From JAJDTT01 sp965116695 (GTDB lineage Bacteria > Acidobacteriota > UBA6911 > RPQK01 > JAJDTT01): DNA of 64,000 bases. The notes below the pieces were generated by a model, which saw nothing but the letters and a program-made list of their open reading frames with translations, did not search any database and was not told where the DNA came from. The stretch lies in assembly GCA_965116695.1 (NCBI GenBank), contig OZ220706.1:4588001-4652000 (forward strand). The letters run 5' to 3'. Within the stretch, counting starts at the first letter, position 1. Every line of letters starts with the position of its first letter. Positions 24,860 to 33,252 of the stretch are shown piece after piece. Both the position numbers and the translations under genes were made by a program.

Positions 24860-26914
24860 ATGAAGATCGGATGGAATTGGCTGCAGGACTACCTGGACCT
24901 CCAGGGCATGGATTCGGAGCGGCTCTCCGAAGCCCTGGGAATGCTGGGTTTCCCCGTGGAGTCCGTGGAGGAGACCGGGGACGGCCGGGTCCTGGAGCTG
25001 GAAGTGACGACGAACCGCCCCGATTGCCTGAATCACCTGGGCATCGCCCGGGAGGTTTCGGCCAGATTCGGACTGGAGCTGGCAGTCCCCGACCTTTCGG
25101 AGCCGCCGGGGGGAGGCGTCGCGAATCCCGGAGCGCAGGTCTCCATCGAGGCGCCCGACCTGTGCCCAAGGTACGCGGCCCGGGTCATGTCGGGCGTCAG
25201 GATCGGCCCCTCCCCCGATTGGCTCATGCGGCGGATCGAGTCGGTGGGGCAAAGGCCCATCAACAACGTCGTCGACGTCACCAATTTCGTCCTCTACGAG
25301 TTGGGACAACCCCTGCACGGCTTCGATCTGGACCGATTGAGCGAGCGAAGGATCATCGTTCGCCGAGCGGCGGAAGGGGAGCGGTTGGCCACGTTGGACG
25401 GAGAGGACAGGCGCCTCGACCCGTCCATGCTGGTCATTGCCGACGCCACTCGAGCCGTGGCTCTGGCCGGCATCATGGGAGGAACGGAAACGGAGATTTC
25501 CGGCGCGACCACGAATCTGCTTCTGGAGAGCGCCTACTTCGAGCCGTTGTCCGTCCGGCGCACCGCCAAGAGGTTGGGAATGCGAACCGATGCCTCCTAC
25601 CGTTTCGAGCGGGGTGCGGACCCGGACATGGCGACCAAGGCCTTGAACCGGGCCTGCCGGATGATCCGGGAAATCGCCGGAGGCTCCTGCCAGGGTCCGG
25701 TGATCGACGAGTTTCCCCGCCCCATTCCCGCCCGGGAGATCCGGCTTCGAAGCGGCCGGTTGACCCAGGTGCTGGGTGTCCCGGTGGATCCGGAATTCGT
25801 CGAAGAGGCGCTGGGCCGCCTGGGATTCGAACTGGAGCGCCGGGGTGAGGACACCTGGAGGATTCTTGTTCCCAGCTTCCGGCCGGACGTGGCCCTCGAG
25901 GACGACCTGGTGGAGGAGGTGGCGCGCGAATATGGCTATGACCGGATTCCGACCACCTATCCCGCCGCCGCGACGGTCGGAAAGTTCTCCGAGTCGGAAG
26001 GACACAAGAGGCGGGTATCGTCCTCGCTGGAGTCCTGTGGATTCTATGAAGCCATGAACTACGCCTTCACCACCCCGGGCAGGGAGGAGCTTTTTTTTGT
26101 CCGGAGGGCGCCGCTGGTTCCCATTGCCAACCCCCTGTCGGAGGATCACACGCATCTGCGAAGCACGCTCCTTCCGGGGCTGGCGGACTCGATTCGGCAC
26201 AATCTGAACTTCGGAAACAGAAGCGTCCGCCTCTTCGAGACCGGAAAGGTCTTCTTTCGGAAAGGGGATGATCCCGAACAGGCGCAGGAGGCGCCGTATC
26301 TGGGGCTGGCGGCAACCGGATCGGCCCATGGACGGTTCTGGAGCGGTGCTTCGGAGCCTTTCGGGTTTCATCACCTGAAGGGGGTGCTTCAACTACTGTT
26401 CCGCAATTTCGGAATCGAGGTCGAATACCGCCCGGCCGCCGGACTGCCGTTTCTTCATCCCGGTATCTCCGCCGAGATCGTGCGGGAGGAACGCCGCGTC
26501 GGCGTCTTGGGAAAACTCCACCCCCGGCTCCATGCCCACTACAAGTTCTCTCAAGACGTGCTGGTGGCGGAACTCCGGTTGGACGAGTTGTACGGCCAGG
26601 ACCTCGAGGACCCGGCGTATCAGGTGTTGTCGCGGTTTCCGTCGGTGGAGCACGACTTTTCGTTTCTCGTTGACAAGAGTGTGAGTTTCGCTAAACTGAT
26701 GAATGCCATTCGGGGCCTGAGCATTCCGGAGCTACGGGATATCAGGCTCATTGATCTCTATCGCGGCTCGAGTGTTCCCAAAGATAAGGTCGGCTTGACT
26801 CTGCGTCTGACCTTCGCCGATGTGGAGAGGACGCTGACTCTGCCTGAGGTCAAGCACCTTAGTGAACGGGTTTTTTCCTTTATGCGCCGGGAATTGGGCG
26901 TGGAAGGGCGGTAG
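24860..26914 (+). CDS. pheT: Phenylalanyl-tRNA synthetase beta subunit, short form
   Basis: 684 residues from ATG 24860, about 110 shorter than E. coli PheT (795). After MKIGWNWLQDYLDL the protein runs directly into EVTTNRPDCLNHLGIAREVS of the B3/4 region, so the EMAPII-like OB-fold tRNA-binding domain normally inserted near residues 40-150 is missing. Retained parts are B3/4 editing (RFERGADPDMATKALNRACR), B5 (EIRLRSGRLTQVLGVPVDPE), the catalytic-like core (HTHLRSTLLPGLADSIRHNL) and the C-terminal ferredoxin-like anticodon-binding domain (SRFPSVEHDFSFLVDKSVSF). Aminoacylation in complex with PheS should be intact. Confidence 0.96.
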   Translation: MKIGWNWLQDYLDLQGMDSERLSEALGMLGFPVESVEETGDGRVLELEVTTNRPDCLNHLGIAREVSARFGLELAVPDLSEPPGGGVANPGAQVSIEAPDLCPRYAARVMSGVRIGPSPDWLMRRIESVGQRPINNVVDVTNFVLYELGQPLHGFDLDRLSERRIIVRRAAEGERLATLDGEDRRLDPSMLVIADATRAVALAGIMGGTETEISGATTNLLLESAYFEPLSVRRTAKRLGMRTDASYRFERGADPDMATKALNRACRMIREIAGGSCQGPVIDEFPRPIPAREIRLRSGRLTQVLGVPVDPEFVEEALGRLGFELERRGEDTWRILVPSFRPDVALEDDLVEEVAREYGYDRIPTTYPAAATVGKFSESEGHKRRVSSSLESCGFYEAMNYAFTTPGREELFFVRRAPLVPIANPLSEDHTHLRSTLLPGLADSIRHNLNFGNRSVRLFETGKVFFRKGDDPEQAQEAPYLGLAATGSAHGRFWSGASEPFGFHHLKGVLQLLFRNFGIEVEYRPAAGLPFLHPGISAEIVREERRVGVLGKLHPRLHAHYKFSQDVLVAELRLDELYGQDLEDPAYQVLSRFPSVEHDFSFLVDKSVSFAKLMNAIRGLSIPELRDIRLIDLYRGSSVPKDKVGLTLRLTFADVERTLTLPEVKHLSERVFSFMRRELGVEGR

Positions 26915-26937
26915 CGGCGAGTTCTGGAGCCGGACAC

Positions 26938-27195
26938 GTGGACGTTGACCGGGCTTGGCGGGACTTGGAGGTCTCAGCCGAAGAGGTGGTGAGACTTCTG
27001 GTGCGCCTGCGGGATGAGAACGCTTCGCTCCAGGAAAAAATCGATCGGCTAACCCGAGAATTGGAGGAGCTGGGTAGAGACAACCAGATCAAGAATGGGG
27101 TGGTCGAGCGTCTGCGAAGCGACGTGAGATCGCGAGTGGAAAGCATCATGGAAAAGGTGTCCACCTTGGAGCGGCATCACCCGCACGGGATGTAG
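26938..27195 (+). CDS. Small coiled-coil protein, ZapB-like
   Basis: 85 residues from GTG 26938, 23 nt after pheT and 19 nt before zapA. It is almost entirely helical with a heptad pattern: VVRLLVRLRDENASLQEKID, RLTRELEELGRDNQIKNGVV, LRSDVRSRVESIMEKVSTLE. No membrane segment or signal. Size, coiled coil and position beside zapA suggest a ZapB-type cell-division accessory protein or a related septum factor, but coiled coils match many families, so the assignment rests on context. Confidence 0.72.
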   Translation: MDVDRAWRDLEVSAEEVVRLLVRLRDENASLQEKIDRLTRELEELGRDNQIKNGVVERLRSDVRSRVESIMEKVSTLERHHPHGM

Positions 27196-27214
27196 GCGAG
27201 GTCAGGCAGCCGTC

Positions 27215-27517
27215 ATGGATCAGAGCGTCACGGTCAAGATCTTTCATCGCACGTATCGTCTTCGGAGCCGCGGTGATGCCCAACACATCCGGGACCTGGC
27301 AGACTACGTGGACCGCCACATGGTCCAGATCTCCGACCGGACGCCGACGGTAGACACGCTCAGGGTCGCCATTCTGGCCGCGTTGAGCATTGCCGACGAG
27401 TGCCTTTCCGCCAGAAGGCGGTTGGAAAGAGTTGAAGCGACGGTCTGCCGCAAGAGCGAAGAATTGAATGGACTCTTGAGGTCCGCGCTGAGTTCAGAGG
27501 GTTCCGAACGGACCTGA
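27215..27517 (+). CDS. zapA: Cell division protein ZapA
   Basis: 100 residues from ATG 27215. The N-terminal globular domain has VTVKIFHRTYRLRSRGDAQH and IRDLADYVDRHMVQISDRTP, the conserved ZapA pattern; helices follow in VDTLRVAILAALSIADECLS and a coiled coil to the end. ZapA crosslinks FtsZ filaments at the division ring. The position after pheT and before 6S RNA and rny is conserved in many bacteria, which supports the call. Confidence 0.9.
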   Translation: MDQSVTVKIFHRTYRLRSRGDAQHIRDLADYVDRHMVQISDRTPTVDTLRVAILAALSIADECLSARRRLERVEATVCRKSEELNGLLRSALSSEGSERT

Positions 27518-27534
27518 GTGGACAGTCCTGTAGG

Positions 27535-27667
27535 CTCGGCCCCTGCGATGTGCGTGATGGTCTGTGAGATTTGAGTCAACACCTATGAATCGGGAGCCTG
27601 AGTCCGGACGTCACGAGTCTCACCGGAACCGGTGAAGCCTGAGGCCGACGGCAGGGCACCCACCTGT
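27535..27667 (+). ncRNA. ssrS: Probable 6S RNA
   Basis: The 263-nt gap between zapA and rny has no gene but carries 6S RNA features. The closing stem pairs GCCCCTGC (27539-27546) with GCAGGGC (27651-27657). TGTGCGTGATGG is followed by GAGATTTGAGTCAACACC and GGGAGCC on the 5' arm, and GAAGCCTGAGGCC then CACCCACCTG lies on the 3' arm, much like alphaproteobacterial 6S RNAs. A short hairpin ACCTGT-TTTCG-ACAGGT follows at the 3' side. 6S RNA next to zapA is a widely conserved location. It would bind sigma70-RNA polymerase in stationary phase. The exact ends are estimates. Confidence 0.68.
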
Positions 27668-27780
27668 TTTCGACAGGTTCAATCTCGCGTTCCACACGGC
27701 AGAGCGGGGGTGATTCATCGCGCGCGCATCGTCCCTTCCCGCCCCGGTTGCTCACCCTGGCTCCCGCAGGAGCGCATGAC

Positions 27781-29349
27781 ATGGACCAGCTATCCGGAAT
27801 CATTCTGGTGCTACTGGCCGTGGTCCCGGTGGCCGCGATCGGAGGGTGGTATCTCCTCAAGACCCGCGTCATGGACCGGCGGCTGCGAGACGCGGAACGA
27901 AATGCCCGCAAGATCAAGGAGAGTGCCGCCCGGGAAGGGGAACGGATCCGGAAGGAGAGTCTCCTCGAGGCCAAGGACCAGGTCTTCAAGTGGCGCACCG
28001 AGGCGGAGCGGGAGCTTCAGGAGCGCCGGCAGCAGAGTCAGGCGGTGGAACGCCGCCTGTCCCGGCGGGAGGAAGACCTGGAGCGGCGGGACCGGCAACT
28101 GCGCCGCCGGAATCGGGACTTCGAACAGCGTATCCGGAAGCACCAGGGGCGCGAGAGCCGGCTGGAAGAGCAGCGGAAAAGAGTTGGCGAACTGGAGCAG
28201 GAGTGCCTGGACCGGCTGGAAGCGACCGCGGGCATGAGCATCGAGGAGGCCAAGCAATCCCTGCTCAAGTCGGTGGAAACCGAGGCCATGAAAGAGGCCG
28301 TGGTTCTGGTCAAGAACGTGGAAGACGAGGCACGCCGGAAGGCGGATCGGGAGGCGCGGAAGATCATCACCCAGGCCATCCAGCGTTGTGCGGCCGAGCA
28401 TGTGGTCGCCACTACGGTGTCCGCCGTGGACCTCCCCGCCGAGGACATGAAGGGCCGCATCATCGGAAGAGAGGGGCGGAACATCCGAGCTTTGGAGCAG
28501 GCCACCGGCGTCGAGCTGATCGTCGACGACACACCCGAGGCCGTAATCCTCTCGGCCTTCGATCCCTATCGCAGGGCGGTCGCCAAAATCGCCATCGAGC
28601 GTCTGATCCAGGATGGCCGCATCCACCCGGCCCGCATCGAGGAGGTGGTCGCCCACGTCGAACGCGACATGGAAAAACACCTGCTCCACGAGGGGGAGCA
28701 GGTGGCCTTCGAGTTGGGCATCCACGACATGGATCCGGAGTTGGTTCAGTTGCTGGGACGGCTCAAGTACCGGACCAGCTATGGGCAGAACGTGCTCAAC
28801 CACAGTCGCGAGGTGGCCTATCTTGCCGGCATCATGGCCCGCGAGCTGGGAGCCGACGTCGAGGTCTGCAAGCGGGCCGGGTTGCTGCATGACGTGGGCA
28901 AGTCCATCGACCGGGACGTGGAACGAACCCACCTGCAGCTTGGTGTGGAGATCGCCAAGAAGTGCGGAGAGAGTCCCGAAGTGGTCCACGCCATAGAGGC
29001 GCATCATTTCGACGTCGAGTTCCGCACCCTGGAAGCCATGCTGGTGCAGGCTGCCGACGCCGTATCCGCGGCCCGGCCCGGGGCCCGGCGGGAGATGCTC
29101 GAGAACTACATCAAGCGGCTGGAGCACCTGGAGACCATCGCCAATTCCTTCAAGGGCGTGTCCAAGGCCTATGCCCTGCAGGCCGGCAGGGAGGTCCGCA
29201 TCATCGTCGAGAGCAGCGAAGTGTCCGACGAACAGACTTTCTGGCTCACCAAGGACATCGCTCGGCGGATCGAGGGTGAAGTCCAGTATCCGGGTCAGGT
29301 CAAGGTGACGGTCATCCGGGAGATGAGGGTGGTGGACTATGCCCGGTGA
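27781..29349 (+). CDS. rny: Ribonuclease Y
   Basis: 522 residues from ATG 27781 (AGGAG upstream). A single N-terminal membrane helix (SGIILVLLAVVPVAAIGGWY) is followed by a long charged coiled coil (about 25-200), a KH domain with GRIIGREGRNIRALEQATGV, and an HD phosphohydrolase domain with LLHDVGKSIDRDVERTH, ending VTVIREMRVVDYAR. This is the complete RNase Y layout. The enzyme starts mRNA decay at the membrane by endonucleolytic cleavage. The YmdB-type phosphoesterase gene follows after 48 nt, the same pairing as in Bacillus. Confidence 0.97.
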   Translation: MDQLSGIILVLLAVVPVAAIGGWYLLKTRVMDRRLRDAERNARKIKESAAREGERIRKESLLEAKDQVFKWRTEAERELQERRQQSQAVERRLSRREEDLERRDRQLRRRNRDFEQRIRKHQGRESRLEEQRKRVGELEQECLDRLEATAGMSIEEAKQSLLKSVETEAMKEAVVLVKNVEDEARRKADREARKIITQAIQRCAAEHVVATTVSAVDLPAEDMKGRIIGREGRNIRALEQATGVELIVDDTPEAVILSAFDPYRRAVAKIAIERLIQDGRIHPARIEEVVAHVERDMEKHLLHEGEQVAFELGIHDMDPELVQLLGRLKYRTSYGQNVLNHSREVAYLAGIMARELGADVEVCKRAGLLHDVGKSIDRDVERTHLQLGVEIAKKCGESPEVVHAIEAHHFDVEFRTLEAMLVQAADAVSAARPGARREMLENYIKRLEHLETIANSFKGVSKAYALQAGREVRIIVESSEVSDEQTFWLTKDIARRIEGEVQYPGQVKVTVIREMRVVDYAR

Positions 29350-29397
29350 GTCCTGCTCCTTCCGGGGCGTCGACCTTTCCGGAACGGGAGTTGCCGA

Positions 29398-30219
29398 ATG
29401 AAGGTTCTTTTTGTGGGGGATATCGTGGGCAAACGCGGCCGCAAGGTCGTTCGCCGCATGATCCCGGCTCTCCGCCGCGAGAACGACATCGACCTGATTA
29501 TTGCCAACGTGGAGAACTCCGCCGGAGGATTCGGCATCACTCCGGGCGTCGCTCGCGAGATCCTGGCCATGGGCGTGGACGTCATGACTTCGGGCAACCA
29601 TATTTGGGACAAGAAGGAAGTCCTGCAGTGCATCGATGACGAACCCAGGTTGCTGCGTCCGCACAACTATCCTCCGGGAGTCCCGGGCCGCGGCGCCTAT
29701 GAGGGCGTCACCGGCGAGGGCGTCCGGTACGGCGTTCTGAACCTGCAAGGCCGGGTTTTCATGCCCAACATCGATTGTCCGTTCCGTTGCGCCGAGGAGC
29801 AGGTCGCGCGGCTCCGGAAGCGAATGCAGGTTCTGATCGTCGATTTTCACGCCGAGGCCACGTCGGAAAAGCTGGCCCTGGGATGGTCATTGGACGGCAA
29901 GGCCTCGGCCGTCCTGGGAACCCACACCCACGTTCCCACGGCAGATACGCGGCTGCTCCCGAAAGGAACGGCCTACGTCTCCGACGTGGGAATGACCGGC
30001 TGTTACGACTCGGTCATCGGGGTGAGCGTGAAGACGGCATTGCCGCGTTTTCTGACCGCGATGCCCACGCGTTTCGCGGGGGCGACCGGATTGGCCAGCC
30101 TGGCCTCGGTCCTGCTGGACATCGACGACTCGACCGGTTTGGCCCGGTCCATCCGCAGGATCGGTCCCGACCTGCCCACCAGTTTCTCCCCCGTGCCCCG
30201 GCCAAACCGGGAGACGTAG
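29398..30219 (+). CDS. YmdB-type metallophosphoesterase (TIGR00282)
   Basis: 273 residues from ATG 29398. Metal-site motifs: MKVLFVGDIVGKRGRKVV, IANVENSAGGFGITP, TSGNHIWDKKE, LIVDFHAEATSEKLALGWSL and VLGTHTHVPTADTRLLPKGT, matching YmdB, a dinuclear-metal phosphodiesterase acting on cyclic nucleotides in Bacillus. FHAEATSEK is strongly conserved in the family. Next to rny it may form a regulatory pair with RNase Y. The stop codon falls inside a copy of the dispersed intergenic repeat. Confidence 0.95.
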   Translation: MKVLFVGDIVGKRGRKVVRRMIPALRRENDIDLIIANVENSAGGFGITPGVAREILAMGVDVMTSGNHIWDKKEVLQCIDDEPRLLRPHNYPPGVPGRGAYEGVTGEGVRYGVLNLQGRVFMPNIDCPFRCAEEQVARLRKRMQVLIVDFHAEATSEKLALGWSLDGKASAVLGTHTHVPTADTRLLPKGTAYVSDVGMTGCYDSVIGVSVKTALPRFLTAMPTRFAGATGLASLASVLLDIDDSTGLARSIRRIGPDLPTSFSPVPRPNRET

Positions 30220-30297
30220 CACCCCTTGTGGGTGCCGTCTTGCGCGTGTGGGGTTGCCGACCCTGGGAGGGCGACCACACACAAGGGTCGCCCCTAC
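30216..30297. repeat. Dispersed GTAGGGGCGACC-type repeats between convergent genes
   Basis: GTAGCACCCCTTGTGGGTGCC at 30216-30236 (its GTAG includes the stop of the phosphoesterase gene), and an inverted copy ending AAGGGTCGCCCCTAC at 30269-30297. The two copies can pair with each other across 32 nt, so the cluster could act as a bidirectional 3'-end structure between convergent genes. Confidence 0.62.
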
Positions 30298-30316
30298 GAC
30301 GGAGATATGACCGGAT

Positions 30317-33148
30317 TTATTGGGGGGAACTCCCGCGTTCCAGGGCCCGTCTCAGGAATCGGCCGGTGTAGGATCCGTCGGTGCGGGCGATGGTTTCGGG
30401 CGTTCCCTCCGCCACTAGGTACCCGCCCTTGTCCCCTCCTTCGGGACCGAGGTCGATGACCCAGTCGGCGCTGCGGATCACGTCCATGTTGTGCTCGATG
30501 ATCACTACGGTGGCCTGCTTCGAGATCAACCGGTCCAGGGCCCGCAGGAGCTTCCGGATGTCGTCGAAATGGAGTCCGGTGGTCGGCTCGTCCAGGATGA
30601 AGATCGAATCGGACCGGGTGGACTTGGCCAGGTAGGAAGCCAGCTTGATCCGTTGCGCCTCCCCTCCGGAGAGAGTGGTGGAGGATTGGCCCAGTTTCAC
30701 GTATCCGAGGCCCACGTCTTCCAGAACCTTGAGCTTTTTCGAAAGGCGGGGAGAAGACCGGAAGAACTCCAGAGCCTCGGTCACGGTCAGATCGAGCACC
30801 TGGGCGATATTCTTGCCCCGGTAGCCGATTTCCAGAATCGTGGTCTTGTACCGGGCCCCCCGGCAGTCTTCACAGGTCAGCTCCACATCGGCCAGGAACT
30901 GCATGTTCACCGTAGAGAAGCCCGCTCCGTCACAGGTCTCGCAGCGGCCTCCCGGGATATTGAAGGAGAAGTGGCCGGGACGGAGGTTCTGCCGTTGCGA
31001 AGCCCGCTGCGACGCGAAGATCTGGCGAATCTCGTCGAACGCCTTGAGATAGGTGACGGGATTGGAGCGCGGCGATTTCCCGATGGGCGACTGGTCCACC
31101 AGGAGGATCTCCTCCACCAGTTCGGCGCCTTCGATGCGGTCGAATCTTCCCACCTCGCCCTTCCATTGGGACTTCTGTTTCTTGAGGCCGGCGTAGATCA
31201 CGTCCCCCACCAGGGTCGATTTGCCGGACCCGGAGACTCCCGTGATGCAGACCATCAGCCCCAGGGGCAGCCGCACGTCCAGGTTCTTCAGATTGTGCTG
31301 GCGGGCGCCATGGACGGTCACGAACCGGTCGCTGCAGGAACGCCGGTAGAACGGCGTGGGGACCCGGCGCTCGCCGCGGAGATACTGCGCCGTCAGGGAG
31401 TCGGCGGTGGTCCGCAGGGAATCCACGCCGCCGCTGTAGACCACGTGTCCGCCATGCTCCCCGGGCCCCGGGCCCAGGTCCACCACCTGGTCCGCCGATT
31501 CGATCATTTCCCTTTCGTGCTCGACCACCACGATGGTGTTGCCCAGGTCCCGCAGGTTTCTCAGGATGGAGATGAGGCGCCGCGTGTCTCTGGGATGAAG
31601 TCCCACGGAGGGTTCGTCCAGCACGTAGAGGGTTCCGGTCAGGGACGAACCCAAAGCGGCGGCCAACTGGATCCGCTGCATTTCGCCGCCGCTCAGGGTG
31701 CTGGTGATGCGGTCCAGGGTCAGGTAGTCGAGTCCCACCTTCATCAGAAAGTCGAGGCGTTGCCGGATCTCCCTGAGCAGGGAATCCGCCACCGCCCGCT
31801 GGCTCTCATCCAGGCGGAGCCGTTGAAAGAATTCCCGGATTTCCTGGATCGGCATGGAGGTGAGCTGAGAAATGCGGCGCCCTCCCAATTGAACGTCCCT
31901 CGCCTCCTGGCAGAGGCGTTCTCCCGAACAGTCGGTGCACCGGGTGTATCCCCGGTATCGGCTGATCAGGATTCGGATGTGCATCTTGTACTTCTTCCGT
32001 TCCAGGTAGGCGAAAAATCCCTTGACTCCGGGAAAGCCGTCGCTTCCATCCCAGATCCGGCGCCGAACCGCCGCGGGCAGGTCCTGGTAGGGGACGTCCA
32101 ACGGGATGCCCTCTCGAAGCGCGTACTCCTGCAGCTTCCGGCCGAATCTTCGATATCGCGGCTTGTTGAAGGGGTCTACCGGTCCCTCGGCCAGCGTCCT
32201 CGCCGGGTCCGGAATGATGAGGTCCGGATCCAGGGTGATGGTGCTGCCGAAGCCGTGGCAGGTTGGACAGGCCCCATAGGGATTGTTGAAGGAGAAGAGG
32301 CGGGGTTCCGGAACCCGATAGGAGATCCGGCAGTACTGGCACTCAAGCCGCTGGCTGAACTCCAGTTCCCGGTCGGCGCTGCGGCCGTCGTTGGAAAGGA
32401 TCGAGATCCGGGCAGCCCCTCCCCCCTGGTGAAAACAGGTCTCCAGGGAATCGCGCAACCGCGGGCGCGCCGTGTCTCGAACCACGACTCGATCGACCAG
32501 GACCCGCGCCCTCGAAAGATCGGTGTCCGCCAGTCCATCCTGGACCTGGACCACCCGGAGGCGTTCCGCGTCTTCCAGCACGAGGCGATGGAATCCCTGC
32601 TTCATCAGGGGTCCGGCCAATTCCTTCAACGGCGCGCCGGGTTCCGGCTGCAGGATGGACCCGGACAAGGAAAAGCCGAGAAACAGCCGGGTGCCTTCCG
32701 GCAGCCGCAGCAATTGCCGGACCACCTGCTCCACGGTGTCGCGTTTCACCCGGCGGCCGCAACCGCGGCAAACGAGAGTGCCGATCCGGGCATAGACGAG
32801 ACGCAGATGGTCGTAGATCTCGGTGACGGTTCCCACCGTCGATCTGGGGTTTCGGGAGACCGTCTTCTGCCGGATGGCGATGGCGGGACTGAGCCCCTCG
32901 ATCTCCCGTACCAGGGGCTTGCGGATCCGTTCCAGGAATTGACGGGCGTAAGCCGACAGAGACTCCACGTAGCGGCGCTGACCTTCGGCATACAAGGTGT
33001 CGAATGCCAGCGAAGACTTGCCCGATCCGCTGACTCCGGTAATCACCGTGAGCCGGTTGATGGGGATCCGTAGATCGATGTTCTTCAGATTGTTCTGGCG
33101 CGCACCCGCTATTCGGATCCAGGCGCCGTCATGCTCGTCGACATTCAT
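30317..33148 (-). CDS. uvrA: UvrABC system protein A
   Basis: 943 residues from ATG 33148 (MNVDEHDGAWIRIAGARQNN); a further in-frame start at 33214 is less likely. Two ABC modules: Walker A GVSGSGKSSLAFDTLYAEG and GVSGSGKSTLVGDVIYAG, signatures STLSGGEMQRIQLA and TTLSGGEAQRIKLA. Zinc knuckles: CRGCGRRVKRD, CQYC...CPTCHGFG, CTDCSGE, and CETCDGAG...CEDCRGARY. UvrA scans DNA for bulky lesions and loads UvrB in nucleotide excision repair. It stands alone on the minus strand with no uvrB nearby and is transcribed divergently from the beta-propeller gene. Confidence 0.97.
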   Translation of the reverse strand: MNVDEHDGAWIRIAGARQNNLKNIDLRIPINRLTVITGVSGSGKSSLAFDTLYAEGQRRYVESLSAYARQFLERIRKPLVREIEGLSPAIAIRQKTVSRNPRSTVGTVTEIYDHLRLVYARIGTLVCRGCGRRVKRDTVEQVVRQLLRLPEGTRLFLGFSLSGSILQPEPGAPLKELAGPLMKQGFHRLVLEDAERLRVVQVQDGLADTDLSRARVLVDRVVVRDTARPRLRDSLETCFHQGGGAARISILSNDGRSADRELEFSQRLECQYCRISYRVPEPRLFSFNNPYGACPTCHGFGSTITLDPDLIIPDPARTLAEGPVDPFNKPRYRRFGRKLQEYALREGIPLDVPYQDLPAAVRRRIWDGSDGFPGVKGFFAYLERKKYKMHIRILISRYRGYTRCTDCSGERLCQEARDVQLGGRRISQLTSMPIQEIREFFQRLRLDESQRAVADSLLREIRQRLDFLMKVGLDYLTLDRITSTLSGGEMQRIQLAAALGSSLTGTLYVLDEPSVGLHPRDTRRLISILRNLRDLGNTIVVVEHEREMIESADQVVDLGPGPGEHGGHVVYSGGVDSLRTTADSLTAQYLRGERRVPTPFYRRSCSDRFVTVHGARQHNLKNLDVRLPLGLMVCITGVSGSGKSTLVGDVIYAGLKKQKSQWKGEVGRFDRIEGAELVEEILLVDQSPIGKSPRSNPVTYLKAFDEIRQIFASQRASQRQNLRPGHFSFNIPGGRCETCDGAGFSTVNMQFLADVELTCEDCRGARYKTTILEIGYRGKNIAQVLDLTVTEALEFFRSSPRLSKKLKVLEDVGLGYVKLGQSSTTLSGGEAQRIKLASYLAKSTRSDSIFILDEPTTGLHFDDIRKLLRALDRLISKQATVVIIEHNMDVIRSADWVIDLGPEGGDKGGYLVAEGTPETIARTDGSYTGRFLRRALERGSSPQ

Positions 33149-33240
33149 TGAAACACGCCAGTCTACCACCGAACGGGAACAGGAATTGCGACTTGGAAAT
33201 TCCGGTCCGCCCATTGAAATTCGGCCTCCCCGGCCCGTGG

Positions 33241-33246
33241 TATAGT
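33241..33246 (+). promoter_or_regulatory. TATAGT -10 element placed for a near-leaderless transcript
   Basis: TATAGT ends 6 nt before the ATG of the propeller gene at 33253, so transcription would start at or next to the start codon. No Shine-Dalgarno fits in between. The -35 is weak; the closest TTGAAA (33214-33219) is 21 nt upstream. Confidence 0.45.
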
Positions 33247-33252
33247 GACCTC

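Noticed and set aside
26090..26098. Intrinsic terminator at a T8 run
   Set aside because: The run lies inside the pheT coding sequence, encodes normal residues and has no preceding hairpin.
27811..29850. 679-codon minus-strand open frame opposite rny and the phosphoesterase gene
   Set aside because: It spans two real genes antisense and has repetitive HLDG-type composition without family match.
30491..33073. 860-codon plus-strand open frame opposite uvrA
   Set aside because: Full, well-conserved UvrA lies on the minus strand; the antisense translation has no recognisable motif.
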